Assembly: GCA_001430745.1 (NCBI GenBank)
Contig: KQ482031.1
Location: 112,299 to 147,280 of the forward strand
Reading direction: 5' to 3'
Source of the DNA: Auxenochlorella pyrenoidosa
Lineage: Eukaryota > Chlorophyta > Trebouxiophyceae > Chlorellales > Chlorellaceae
Length of the DNA: 34,982 nt
Shown here: in pieces, positions 9,242 through 19,976 of the stretch
Numbering within the stretch: position 1 is the stretch's first letter
Layout of the letters: every line of letters begins with the position of its first letter
Translations under genes and position numbers: made by a program
Notes under the pieces: model-generated
What the model was told of the DNA's origin: nothing
Database searches by the model: none
What the model saw: the letters and a program-made list of their open reading frames with translations, nothing else

Positions 9242-11913
9242 ATGGTCAACCTGGGAGATAAGGTGCCCGAGTTCTCGGCTGAGACCACAAAGGGCCCGCT
9301 CCCCTCCTTCCGCGACTTCTGCCGCGGCAAGTGGACCATGCTGTTCAGGCACGCCCTGGGGGGTGGGGAGGTGGGGGGTTGGGGGGGAGGGGGGCACTCG
9401 CATTGAAATGGGCTGAGCGGGGAGGGAGGTATCCTGGGATTGCGCACAGTGCTGCACACCAGCTTGTTCGAGAGCTGGGGGATGTAATCTGAGTGTGCCG
9501 GCAGCGTGGGGCGCAGCAGGGCAAGGCCGACTGCACTTCTGCTGCGGCATTGACCGCGGGCCTCCCGTCGCCCGCACCTCCCTCCTCCTTGCAGCCACCC
9601 AAGCGACTTTACGCCAGTGAGTGCCTGCTTGATTGCTCCTACTTCCTCGCTCGATGACTGCGACTCCAGTAGTGGCTGGGACGATGCCCGTGCACGTTCA
9701 CGCTGGGTCAAAGCCGAATCGAAAGGGCCGCGGCAGCATCGCCGTCACTAGGAGCGGGGGCGGCAGCTCCTGGCGCATGGCTGGCCCAGACCCCTCCTGG
9801 CTCCTGCCATGACGGCTTCACACCCACTCGCCGCCTGCCTGCCCTCCCCGCCTGAAGGTCTGCACCAGCGAGCTGGGCGCCGCCGCCAAGCTGCAGGGCG
9901 AGTTTGCGCGGCGCGGCGTGCAGCTGGCGGCGCTGTCCTGCAACTCCCTGGACTCGCACAAGCAGTGAGGGGCCGGTGCTGCCCGCACAAGCTGCAGTCT
10001 GCAGCTCCTTGCTCAGCTGGCGTGCATGAGCAGGGGCGGGGGAGGCTATTCTTGCACCCGCTCTGCTGTACCCGGCTACATCTCAGCACACAATCCTCTG
10101 CCTGTTATCCGCTTGTCCTCCTGCTTGCTTTGCACGCCCTGAAACCGCTTTACACATTTACCTCATTGCAGGTGGGTCAAGGACATTGAGGGCAGCATGT
10201 CGGAGGGGCAGCACATCGAGTACCCCATCATCGCCGACCCGAAGCGGGAGATTGCCAAGAAGTGGGGTGAGGGCCCGGCCAGGCTGGGCTGGCGCTGCAG
10301 GGAGGGTGGTGTGTGGTGTGTGGTGTGTGCGCGCGCGCGTGCCCCCCTGTATATGTGTGTGTTCGCCCCAGCCGCCCGGCGGCGGCGCGAACAGCAGGGC
10401 CGCCACCATTCCGGTCGCGTTTTTGTGCTGTGGGGGGGGGGGGGGGGCTGCTTTGATGAGGCTGTGCAACGTGCGGCGCTGCTTTAGCCACGCCTCGTGC
10501 TGCGCTGCGCGCGACTGACCTCCGTGGAATAGGGCCCTTTATGCTTGAAGCGCTAGAGAGCAAGCATAAGCAGCCGTTTTCCGCGGAGGTCAGTCGCGCG
10601 CAGATGCTGTCAGTGCTGTCTGCTGCTGCTCAAGGAGGCTGCGGTACACTGCAAGACAGCAGCAGTACGCACTGTTCCGTCACGCAGCAATATTCCCCCG
10701 CTCCTGCAACTTATGCAGGCATGCTGGACCCAGACGAGAAGGATGACAGCGGCAAGGCCTTTGCTGCACGTTGCGTATTCATCGTCGGGCCGGGTGGGTG
10801 CCGCCAGGGGCACCTGAGCCTGCATGCAGCAGGACTGTGCCTGAACATGCAGCACTAGCAGGGGAGGCGGTGTTCGGAGAGCAGCCAGGCTGGAGACTCG
10901 GGAGGGCCGCCCCCTTGCGCTCCGCCTGCCTGCGGTACCGACTGGTGTTTGCAACCCCCGTGCCTCTTGAAGTGCTTAGGAAGCCTGAGGCACATGGCGC
11001 CGCCTTGATCTGGTGCACCCAACTGCAGATTGCACTCTCAAGCTGTCCATCCTGTACCCCTCCTCCACGGGGCGGAACTTCGATGAGGCAAGGAGGGGGG
11101 CCGGGGAGGGGCAGGGTCCAAGGGGAGTTTCAATGAGGGGCCCAGGATAGTGCAACACTGCAGTGTGCAGCAGGCAGTTGAGCCGATTTAAGACCCTGCA
11201 GGAACGCGCACCTGCGCATGCCATGCACCCACCCCACAGCACCTGGCGAGGCTTGCTAAAATGGCACCCAGCCAGCTGCACTTAGGCCACGCCAAGCAGC
11301 TACATCAAGCCACGTGTTCCACCGCTCTCTCCATGGTTCCAATCTGCCCCTGCCCTGCAGCTGCTGCGCGTGATTGACTCCCTCCAGCTGGCTGCCAAGC
11401 TGCCGGTGGCCACCCCCGCCAACTGGCACCAGGGCAAGTTCAAATCACATGCGGGCAGCCTAGAGCGATGGGGGTGCGCTGCATGGCCATCGTGAGCAGC
11501 GCAAGAGGCAGAGGTGGGCACCCTTTGCGCTTCCAGGTGGTCTGATTCAGCAGGTGATGCACCCCTGCTGCTAGCTGGCTGGCTCGGCATGGCCACCCAC
11601 CGGCATCCCTCCTGTCCCCCGCAGGCGAGGAGGTCATGATTGCGCCTCGCGTGTCTGATGAGGAGGCCGACAAGCTGGTGGGTGCTGCACGTGCAAGTGG
11701 TGCAGCGTGCACGTCAGCGCCTCGGAAGGGCGGCACACTGCCCGCTCCCCTGCAGCTGCCCCGTACCCCCCGCGCTTTGTCCACCCCACCCCCCCGGCCT
11801 GCCCGCAGTTCCCCGGCTACCGCACCATCCAGGTCAAGTCGGGCAAGGCCTACATCCGCAAGACCAAGGTCCCAGAGGGTCAGGGCGCCGGGCCTGCTGC
11901 CGTACAGAGCTAA
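9242..11913 (+). CDS. 1-Cys peroxiredoxin (PRDX6 type)
   Basis: This thiol peroxidase reduces hydrogen peroxide and lipid hydroperoxides. Nine exons are 9242-9348, 9595-9616, 9858-9964, 10172-10266, 10719-10793, 11029-11087, 11361-11433, 11625-11677 and 11809-11913. They total 696 nt, 231 residues, close to the usual ~220. The start MVNLGDKVPEFSAET is typical. The peroxidatic motif SHPSDFTPVCTSEL is assembled across two introns, with catalytic Cys at residue 45. Further landmarks are EYPIIADPKREIAKKWGMLD, LSILYPSSTGRNFDE, LLRVIDSLQLAAKLPVATP, EEVMIAPRVSDEEADKLFPG and the PRDX6-type tail KSGKAYIRKTKVP. No targeting peptide is visible, so cytosol or nucleus is likely. Introns 1, 6 and 7 start with GC (AG|GCACGC, GAG|GCAAGG, AGG|GCAAGT), forced by phase and homology. 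Exon 2 is only 22 nt. Intron 4 holds a long hairpin. Confidence 0.95.
10311..10344 (+). repeat. GT/GC dinucleotide-rich microsatellite in peroxiredoxin intron 4
   Basis: GTGTGGTGTGTGG-type repeats pass into alternating GCGCGC. Simple repeat inside an intron; no coding meaning. Confidence 0.7.
10432..10447 (+). repeat. Poly(G) run in peroxiredoxin intron 4
   Basis: Sixteen consecutive G residues. It is prone to length variation and sequencing error, and is capable of G-quadruplex formation in the transcript. Confidence 0.85.
10505..10603 (+). repeat. 99-nt near-perfect hairpin (inverted repeat) in intron
   Basis: The arms 10505-10524 and 10584-10603 are perfect 20-nt reverse complements. Inside them, 14 positions pair with a few mismatches and two G-U pairs. 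A second perfect 9-bp arm (10539-10547 with 10561-10569) then closes on a 13-nt loop. The predicted stem is about 43 bp. It lies wholly within intron 4 of the peroxiredoxin gene. It could be a microRNA-like precursor or a small foldback element; no clear target-site duplication is visible. Confidence 0.8.
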
Positions 11914-12355
11914 GGCTGCAGAGGCAGGCAGAGGCGTCAGCTGACAACCTGCCGCCAGCGGGGCACAGTGGTGCTGCCAGCTTGCCCATGGAGCTGGCTA
12001 CTACTGCCAGCAAGCTGGCTCGGCTGGTGTCAAGATGCGCTGACGTGCTGCAAAGCAGCCAGTCAAGAATGCCAAACAGAGCTGCACATGCCTGTGCTTC
12101 CTGGCACGCATTCCACTCCCTTCCTCCTGTTGATCCTGGTATCCGCAATGGTTGTACAAGTTGCTGTTGAACATTTTTGTAAAAGAAGGAAGCAGAACTG
12201 TGGTCAGCACATGGTTTGCAAGCAGCAATAAACATGGCTGTCGGTCTTCTGGCCCCCCTCCCTCCGCATGTGCCAGTCATCATGATGTCAAAGCTCTCCT
12301 GCGAAACAGCACACCAGCTGTGCCACCCACAGGGGGTTGCCATGCCAAGGCTGCA
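11914..12355. other. Convergent intergenic region
   Basis: 3' UTRs of the peroxiredoxin (plus) and the NTF2-like gene (minus) meet here. TGTAA occurs at 12178 on the plus strand. An AATAAA also occurs near 12227 on the plus strand but is not the usual algal signal. Confidence 0.45.
12178..12182 (+). terminator. TGTAA polyadenylation signal of the peroxiredoxin gene
   Basis: TGTAA in a T-rich context, 265 nt after the stop codon at 11913. Confidence 0.5.
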
Positions 12356-14084
12356 TCAGCCCTCATCCCAGCTGCTGCGCGCCAGCCTGGCCTCTGCGGC
12401 CTGCAGCACCGCTTCCCACCCCAGCAGCCGGTAGACGCAGCCCTGGCAGATGGCGTTCAGCCTGCGCCAGGCCATTGGCAGCACGATGGCCGGCTTGTTC
12501 TCCCAGCGGTCCTCATGCCACACCACCTGAGGGTTGGGCAGGGCAGGATAAGGGCAAGGGTTGCAAGGATTAGGGCAGGGGCCCTGCAGGGAGCGAAACG
12601 AGCAGGCGCGGTGGTGCAGGGCTGCCATCGCACGCAAGGGCAGGAGTTGCGTCATGGGCTGGTGAGAGCAGGTGTGAGCCTCAGCTTGCAGAGCAGTCTG
12701 GGAGCTCTGCCACAGCCCCCCGGTGCCCACCTGCCCAGTGCGCGGGTCCAGCAGCAGGCGTGTGGTGGTCTCCATGCACGTGCTCTCCGGCAGTATCTGA
12801 TCCCGGGGTGGGTTAATGGAGGGGTTGGAAGGGGGAAAGGGGGGTTGGCAGGGCATCAATCTCTGCCTATCACCTAGGGCGAGCCTGGCTATAGCGAGAG
12901 TGTGGCTAGCTAGGAGCAGCCTCAACGAGCATGAGGGAGGGGTGAACGCGCGGGCATGCTGTGCGCAGCCTGCGCCTGTGCTGTGCCGCAGCGTTGCCTG
13001 CCGCCCGCGCTGCGCATGCATGCTCCCTGCTTCAGGCCCCGCTCTGCCTGCTGCGAGATGTGCCTGGTCCGGGCAAACTCCAGCTCCTGCCTGCTGCGCA
13101 CCAGCACCTGCATTGCAGCGCACACAGAGGAGGTTTCTTTATATGGGGGGCACGGGGGGCGGCATCGCCGAGTTGTTGGCTGAGGCCACCAAAGCCAAGC
13201 AGGAAGCTCAGCCTTTACTGCATGTGCACTGCGCTTGCTGCGGACCCCTGCGGGGGCCAATGCCCTGCATGCCTAACAGCCAGCGGGCCGCGCCAGCAGG
13301 CTGCCCACGCTGCATACACTGTCCAAGGACCCACCCTAAAAAAACAAAAACAAAAAAAACACTGCGCCTCTCACTCGCCTCCAGCAGCGTCGGCTGCCCA
13401 GCCTTCCCATCCGGCGGCACCAGCTGCACCCGCGGCTGGCTGATGTCGCTGATCGCCACGCGGCTGTACAGGCGCTGCAGGGAGTAGAAGGCGAGGGCCA
13501 CCTCCCGCCGGGGGCGGGCAGCCAGCGTTGGGTCAACAAACGTCGCATCCGCCCTGCAGGGGGGGCCTTGCCAAGTCAAGGGGACAGTGTGAGCAGAGGT
13601 GTGGCAGCGGGAGTGTCCAGCAACATCTCAAGGCTGCATGCCTGTTGGGAGACAGCAGCTGGGGGCACATCAACAGCACCCACCAGCAGCTGCACCACGA
13701 TCAATCTAGGCCCTCGCTCGAGACTAGAGGGCTCGCCCACCTGTAGCGGCGATTCAGTAGGGCCACCAGCTCCTCTGGCGACCGAGCCTGGTAGCAGCGG
13801 AACACCTCCGACAGGACGTGCTCCAACGGGCAGGGCAGCGACTCTGCAGCTTCTGGCACCGGCGGCGCCGGCAGGGAGGGGAAGGGGCATGCGTAAGCGG
13901 GCGGCGCATGCTCAACGGCGCCTGCCGCCAGCTCAAACTGCTGGCAGGGTGCATGGCAGCGCTGCCAGGCGGTTGTCCTCGACTCCTTCACTGAAATCTG
14001 CTGGCTGCTGTAAAGAGGAGCCTCACCGCGCGCGGCCCCTGCTGCCTGGAAGTCTTCCTGTCCATGTATGCCATCCTCGTTCAT
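12356..14084 (-). CDS. NTF2-like fold protein (DUF2358/SnoaL-like), function unknown
   Basis: Minus-strand exons 14084-13741, 13553-13379, 13107-13048, 12796-12731 and 12526-12356 give 271 residues in frame. Residues after ~95 read as an NTF2-like domain: EHVLSEVFRCYQARSPEEL, LNRRYRADATFVDPTL, VALAFYSLQRLYSRVAI, then METTTRLLLDPRTGQVVWHE and DRWENKPAIVLPMAWRRLNA. The ATFVDP and VVWHEDRWENKP pieces resemble plant NTF2-like/DUF2358 proteins, where the cone-shaped fold binds small molecules or scaffolds partners. No specific role can be assigned. Introns 2 and 3 are proposed as GC-AG (GAG|GCGAGT and CAG|GCAGAG) because no GT donor keeps frame; the second is the weaker case. The start ATG at 14084 lies 169 bp from the divergent ubiquitin-conjugating gene, suggesting a shared promoter. 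Confidence 0.72.
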
Positions 14085-14253
14085 GGCTTTTCACTCCCCG
14101 GGCGACTCACAGCAACAGCTCGGCCTGTGGGGACGCAACGAGGCCACATTGGAGGCATGCTGGCACGCTGCTGCTGCCAGCTGCTGTCCTCTGAATGAAG
14201 CGCCGCTAGCAGACAGTGCCCTTGGTGTTTCTCCCTCGTTTGCGTTCTCAGTC
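14085..14253. promoter_or_regulatory. Compact bidirectional promoter region
   Basis: Only 169 bp separate the ATG of the NTF2-like gene (minus, 14084) from the ATG of the ubiquitin-conjugating enzyme (plus, 14254). Both promoters and 5' UTRs must overlap here unless one gene has an undetected upstream exon. No canonical TATA box seen. Confidence 0.5.
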
Positions 14254-16157
14254 ATGTCGGCATACAACCAGCGGCATCCTGCGGTCAAGAGAATCGTGCA
14301 AGAGCTCAAAGAGCTGCAGCGGGAAGATGACCCCAACATTCTGGCGGAAGCCATCGAGGTGCGTCTGCTCAGAGCCTGAACAACGCGATGTGATCGCATA
14401 GACTGGTCCGAGATGGCCAGAGCGGACGGGAGCCGGCTGACCCGCGCTCTTACACGCTGGTGGCCTTCGGGGCTTCTTTGTTCGGCTGCAGGATAACATC
14501 TTCGAGTGGCACTTTGCGATTCGAGGAGCCTGGGATTCTGAGTTTGAGGTACGCGGTGCCGAAGGTATTGTGGCTGCAGGTTGCAGCGCACTTGTGTCTG
14601 GGCTTTGGCAACCAACCAAATGCCACAGTTCTTTGCGATGGTGGCAGCACTGGGGTCGTGGGAGCTACCAGTGACACCGACCCGCCAGCGGCACCTGAAG
14701 CTGCCCACTTCGCTGGACCACTCGTGCCGTGCTGCCTTGCTGCCCCTGCTCTTCATGGTTTGCCTGCAAAGCATCAAGCTTTTGCTGGTCCCAAACGTCC
14801 ACATGTTGTCCTCGCCATCCAACTTGTGCTGCGGGCCCATCGTGCGCTGCCTGGTGCGCATGGAGCGCTGGCCCAAACCCGGCAGGCGCCGCCAAACCAC
14901 GCCCCCCGCCCGCCTGCCCGCCCGGCGCGCAGGGTGGCATCTACCACGGCCGCATCCTCATGCCGGCAGAGTACCCGTTCAAGCCGCCGGCGTTTGTGAT
15001 GCTCACGCCGTCGGGCCGCTTTGAGACGGGCGTCAAGATCTGCCTGTCCATCTCCAGTCACCACCCCGAGTCGTGGCAGCCCTCGTGGAGCGTGCGCTCC
15101 GCGCTGGTGGCCCTCATCGCGTTCATGCAGACCCCCGGCAGCGGCGCGCTGGGCAGCTTGGACCACCCGGCAGAGGCGCGGCGCCAGATGGCGGCCGAGG
15201 CACGCGCCCGCCCGCCCGCCTACGGCACCCCGGAGCGCCAGCAGCTGATCGACGACATGCACCGCCGCATGCTCGACATGGAGGAGCGTTCGCGCCGTGA
15301 GTGCTGCCAGGAACGGGAGCCCGCCGACGCCACTGCCGCTGAGGCGGCGCCGGCACAGCCGCCAGCTGACGAAGCGGCGGTGCAGGAAGCAGAGGCTGCA
15401 GCCCCTGCCTCGCCCGCAGCGCAAGCGCCACCGTTGGCAGTCGAGCCGGCAGGTGCGGCGTTCCCAGCCGCAGCAGCAGCCAGCCCGGCAGCAGGAGGGC
15501 TGCCAGCGGTGCCGGCGGCAGCGGCCACACCACCAGCGGCAGCGCCAGCCATGCTGTCGCAGCCAGCAGAGCTGCGGCAGCGGCCCGCTGCCGCGGCGGC
15601 GGCACAGGCAGCAGCGGCGGGCGGCTCGCCCTGGACGGCGGCGCCGGTGGCGGTGCCGGCGGGCATGCAGCCTGCGCCGGCGCGGCACCACTCCTGGGAG
15701 GACCGGGGGCTGACGTACCTGGCGGTGCTGCTGGCGCTGTGCATCGCGGCCCTCGTCATCCGCAAGGTGGGTGCAGACCGCTTGAAGAGAGCTGCCCTGG
15801 CCGGCTGCTTGCTGTGCCCTGTGTGCGGCCTGGAGGAGGCTTCTTTTGTGACAATGGCGGCGTGCCCTGACTTGAGCCCAGCGCTGCTGTTGTCTGCTGC
15901 TGCTGCTGGGCTGCTGGGAGGCTGGCCACGGCTGCGGTTCCCTTTGCCATCAATCACAGCGACATCCATGCCTTCCTGGGCCTAGTCAAAACATGTGGCG
16001 CACCCCCTGCCCGCTGGCTCTGTCACCCACCCTTAGCACCCCGAGCACCCAGCAAACCCTGTGCCGGCCCCTTCCTGCCCTGCAGGTGGTTGTGGCCTTC
16101 TCCTTCCGCTCTGACGACCTCTTCACGTTCAACCACGTGGAGGGGGTGGAACTGTGA
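14254..16157 (+). CDS. Tail-anchored ubiquitin-conjugating enzyme E2, UBC6/UBE2J type
   Basis: This E2 carries ubiquitin on a cysteine and, at the ER membrane, serves ER-associated protein degradation. Exons 14254-14358, 14492-14548, 14933-15766 and 16086-16157 give 355 residues. The start MSAYNQRHPAVKRIVQELKE, then NIFEWHFAIRGAWDSEFE and GGIYHGRILMPAEYPFKPPA, form the UBC fold. TPSGRF replaces the canonical HPN motif, as in the UBC6 family. The active-site cysteine is residue 91 in KICLSISSHHPESWQPSWS. It is followed by the family signature ALVALIAFMQTPGSGALGSL. After residue ~170 comes an Ala/Pro/Gln-rich linker, then LTYLAVLLALCIAALVI as the C-terminal transmembrane anchor. The last exon replaces the basic end with a short 23-residue tail ending EGVEL. 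If intron 3 is retained, reading continues to a different end at 15985. Confidence 0.95.
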
Positions 16158-17285
16158 GTGTCGCCAGGGCTGCACTCGTACCCAGCGAGGGCTGCGTCGC
16201 TGGCAGGACACTGCGCCAGCTGGGCGCTCACGGCACGCTAGCCCAGACCCCACCCTGGAGCCACCAAAGCTCTGCGCTCACTCTGGTGGGAGATGCACCA
16301 GCAGCCCTCTGGTCGGGGGTGCGCCAGCAGCCCTGGAACCGTACCCCTCTGCTTCACTGTGACCCTGTATACTCTGCCGCTGATGACGCTTGTAAGCCAA
16401 GCCGCGCTGTTTGCTGCTTCTTACCCATGCTGCCGCAATGCGGCTTTCGCTAGGTCAACTTGTGCACCTCCCTGTTTCTCCTGCGGAGACCACCGCTCCT
16501 CATGTTTGTGCACCATGGGCACACATCTCTCACTGCAACTTCCTGAATGCCTCCTCTTGCTTCATTCCTCTGCTCGACATCCATGTTCCCTAACGGGTCG
16601 CTCCATAGCCCCGCCCGTGTGATGGTCTGTACTTGCTCCTGTTGCCCGTGGCCGCTGCATCATGCTGCCCTGCGCAATGTCACTCTGTAACAAGAGGCCG
16701 CGTTGAAGAGTCTGGTGCAATCATTTCTCATACACCAATGGTGAGGGTGCGCTAAAATCCTGGATCGACATCACTGCACAGCAGCCTGCAGCTCGCTGGC
16801 ACCCGCCCGCAGCAGCCATGGCAGCAGCCGCGGCAACACCAAACCGGGCCTTGCTGTTTCCCCTTTGTTGTTTCCTTCCTCAGATTCTTGAAATTGAAGG
16901 ACATGCTCTCCGTTTTCTCGCGGCCTAGGTCTCTTGGAGAGGAGCCGCTGTCCCCAACCGGTGGGTGGGGGTTTCTGAGTCCTTCAGGCACGAGGTGCAT
17001 GCATTTTATGGTCACTGAGAGCGCCTGATTGTATCATAGCCTCCCCGGGGCCCCTGGAAACGCTGCGGGCAGAGGGTGTGGACCTGTGGCCCACCCTCAC
17101 CTCGACACCGCTTGCGGCGCTCTGGGCTGCCTGTCCTCGCATTAGTATACAGGGTCTCGATGGAGCTGTCGAGCGCGCTAGGGCTTCGAGACACGTGTAG
17201 GGTGGGCGGCGGTGCCGGCGCTGGCGCCAGCCACTCACGAGACCCGCATCCTTGTCGGCAACTTGCGCTGCTCCCCGGCCCTGCC
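16158..17285. other. Intergenic between two plus-strand genes
   Basis: The first ~540 nt are probably the long 3' UTR of the E2 gene, ending near the TGTAA at 16686. The rest is upstream sequence of the amidotransferase-like gene and may include an unrecognised first exon. One candidate starts at the ATG at 17160 with an in-phase donor near 17197. No RNA gene found. Confidence 0.4.
16686..16690 (+). terminator. TGTAA polyadenylation signal of the E2 gene
   Basis: TGTAA on the plus strand, 529 nt past the stop at 16157. It is the best signal in this interval. Confidence 0.45.
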
Positions 17286-19361
17286 ATGTGTGCCCGGCTC
17301 GCAGGCGTGAAGCGGCGGCTCGCCGAGCATGCCTCGCTGAGCCCCGAGGAAGAAGAGTATGTGAGCGGCATCCTGGACGCGCTCTACACACTCGTCCCGC
17401 GGCGGCAGCACGCCTATGTGAGCATCTGGTCTGGCGGTACGCAAATTTCGCCCAACAGAGGGAAGTGCGAACATCAGTCCACACACCGATACTGTATCAA
17501 CATGCCTCTGCGCTGCGCCTGCGTCATGTCTGCATATACAGGTGACAGAGCACTACTTTGGCGGCGGCTGCAACGGCATAGCGTGGCTGGAGAGCATGAC
17601 GCACGGCCTGGCCTCTGACGGGGACGTCAGCGTCTTCTTCAAGGTGTGCGCACCTCAATGCCCTCGGTCGGCTTAGCAAGAGATGGCTGCCTGATGCGCT
17701 GCAGATGCCTGGTGCGATTCGGCACCTGGCCGGCGGCAAACTTACCAACGGGCGTCAGCCAGGGGAGGCGTCGAATTGAGGAGAGCGTGTGCTCGCCAGC
17801 GGCTGTCCCGGGACACCCATGCTGGCGCTTAAACACTGCTGCTGGGCGCCCCTGCCCACTTGCCACTGCCCCCACTCTTCCCTGGACTGTTGCAGGGCAC
17901 CCTGGAGAGTGAGTAGCGGAACGTCGCTGGCTGAGCCTGCACGCTGAACGGTGGCGCTTGCCTGAACAGAGCTGGGCTTTGCTAGCTGGGCCTCTGGGCT
18001 GCCGCACGGCTGCGGCCAACAACACTCCCTCGTGCCGTACCTACAGCAGTGAGAGCATAGACAGGATGCTGCGTCCACCACCGCCTGCGTCGTACCTGGC
18101 TGCGTGCCTGCCCTTCCAAATCATCTGCAGACAACCCAGCCGACTGCGAGGACGCAGATTACATCCTGCAGCAGTACAAGGAGGAGCAGGGGAGGGGGGC
18201 CTTCCAGGAGGGGCCCGCCATGCACGGCCTGGCGCAGGTGTGCGCTGGGCGCGCGTGAGTGCAGCCGGGAGGAAGCAGGCCGACGGTTCTATGCAGGCAA
18301 CGCGCATGCTTGGAGCAAGCGGCACATCAGATGACCATGTGGGGTTGGGGGTGGGGTGCATGAGTGCACGCTGTGACCGAGGCAGGTTTGCCCAGCGATG
18401 AAGTAAAGCATCGTCCTTCGCTCGCTGGGTCCAGCGCGGCCTGGCCTCACTGCGTGCTTGCCCCCCCACCCCTGCAGCTGCGCGGCCCCTGGGCCTTTGT
18501 CGCGTACGACCGCGGGCACGGGCGCATCCTGGCGGCCCGCGACCCCGCGGGCGTGGAGCCGCTGTTCTGGGGGAGCACGCTGCTGAGCGAGGGCGTGCTG
18601 TTTGCAAGCGAGAAGTGAGCGTAGTGGCCTGGCGGCTGGGGAGGGGGGAGGGAGGAGGAGCTGTGCATGTCAGCGGGCGCGTGGGAAAGAGGGGGCCCGT
18701 TGTTGCGCGAGCGTGCCGTTGCTGTATCTGAGAGACAGGCTGCCAGGACTGGCTGCCAGGCCAGCAGGTCCAGCGGCAGCCCAACAATTCTCATTGCAGA
18801 TAGAGAGGGGTTCTACCCAGCTTCTGTGCCCGGCCATGAGCAAGCAAGCAGGAAGGGACCAGGCAGCCCTGCACGCGTGAACACACCCCCTGCCCTCCCC
18901 CCTGGCATGCAGGTCGTTGATCGAGGGCGAGTGCGCAGATGCCGACGCGTTTCCGGCAGGCTGCATCTTTGTGTCAGACGACTTTTCCACGCAGGGCACC
19001 CTGTCCAACATTGGTGCGCTCACTGCCCAAGTGCCTGGCTGTCATGCTTTCATGCTGCGCCGGTGCGCCTGTGCTCCCTGATGTGCTCCTGCAGGCCTTG
19101 TCTGTCCTGCTCCGCTTTGGCATCGGGCACCATGCAGTGCACACATTAGCTCGGTTTGAGGCGTGCAGATGGTGCGTGAGCCCGTTGAGGCGTGTGCACG
19201 CTGCTCCCCCTCTGCTGCTGTGGCTGCCTGCAGCACCGACCCACCAAGGCGACAGCGCCGAGGCTGCAGAGCAGCGGCAGCAGGCCAGCGCGCTGTGCCG
19301 CGTGGAGAGCAGCAGCCAGCTGGAGGCGGGAGCCAGCCACAGCGAGGTGTCTGCCAACTGA
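17286..19361 (+). CDS. Class-II glutamine-amidotransferase-like protein (DUF3700, TSJT1/aluminium-induced type)
   Basis: Exons 17286-17417, 17542-17643, 17896-17908, 18131-18237, 18478-18614, 18913-19013 and 19234-19361 give 239 residues in frame. The fold is recognised from LRGPWAFVAYDRGHGRILA, AARDPAGVEPLFWGS and FPAGCIFVS, which match the second half of the Ntn-hydrolase domain of asparagine synthetase-like proteins and of plant DUF3700 proteins. The latter are stress- and auxin-responsive proteins whose activity is not established. Upstream, VTEHYFGGGCNGIAWLES and VSVFFKGTLENNPADC precede it. Exon 3 is a 13-nt microexon. The start is uncertain. MCARLAG at 17286 places a cysteine at position 2 like a true nucleophile, but the rest of the usual MCGIF strand is absent. 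A CAG just after it (17305) could be an acceptor for an upstream exon. There is no synthetase domain. Confidence 0.78.
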
Positions 19362-19976
19362 AGGGTTGATTATTGCTGGGGGGGATCGTGGCAGTGGATT
19401 TGCCGCCACCTGTATGATAGCAACCCTGGCTGTGCGCGTGCTTGCAATGCACAAGCATTTTAACTCGCATGTGTATTCCAGACAATAACCACTCAGTAAA
19501 CATGGGCCTTCCTGCTGACACATGCATGTTGTCCATTGCCCCTTTTGCTGCCGCGGCATGCCGGCACTCTTGCTGCCCTGACCTGTGCTTTGACCACAAA
19601 GCATTTTGACTCAGCTGCAATGGTTCGTATCGACTACTGGGCCGCACAAACCAACACCTCCTCCTCTGCTGCCACTTAGCTCCAGAGCATTTGTGACATA
19701 CGAAAGCAGCGTGCAAGGAGACATGGATTGCACTTGTCAGCGCAGGAAAACGGCAGCTGCGTCTGGAAAAGAGGGAAGGCTAGGAATACATGCAGGTTGA
19801 AGACATTGCAGGACATTGGGGGGAGACATTTGATGAGATGAACGGCCAGGGAAAACTGGGCGCACCCTGAACCTGGGCAGGATGTCACGCGACAAAGGAG
19901 GATGGAGGCGCAGAAGAAAAGGTCGGCGGGCCTGTGCAAGGCCCTGCAGAGCACTGGCGCGAGTGGTGCGCCTAGC
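19362..19976. other. Convergent intergenic region
   Basis: 3' flanks of the amidotransferase-like gene (plus) and the DONSON gene (minus). Relatively AT-rich, with no clear TGTAA on either expected strand. Nothing else recognised. Confidence 0.4.

Noticed and set aside
12227..12232. AATAAA on the plus strand downstream of the peroxiredoxin
   Set aside because: Not the usual chlorophyte signal, and a TGTAA lies closer to the stop codon; probably chance.
12152..12877. Plus-strand ORF of 241 codons
   Set aside because: Antisense to exons 4-5 of the NTF2-like gene; no motif.
17160..17197. Possible upstream exon (MELSSALGLRDT) of the amidotransferase-like gene
   Set aside because: Phase would fit an acceptor at 17305, but there is no homology support; kept only as an alternative start.
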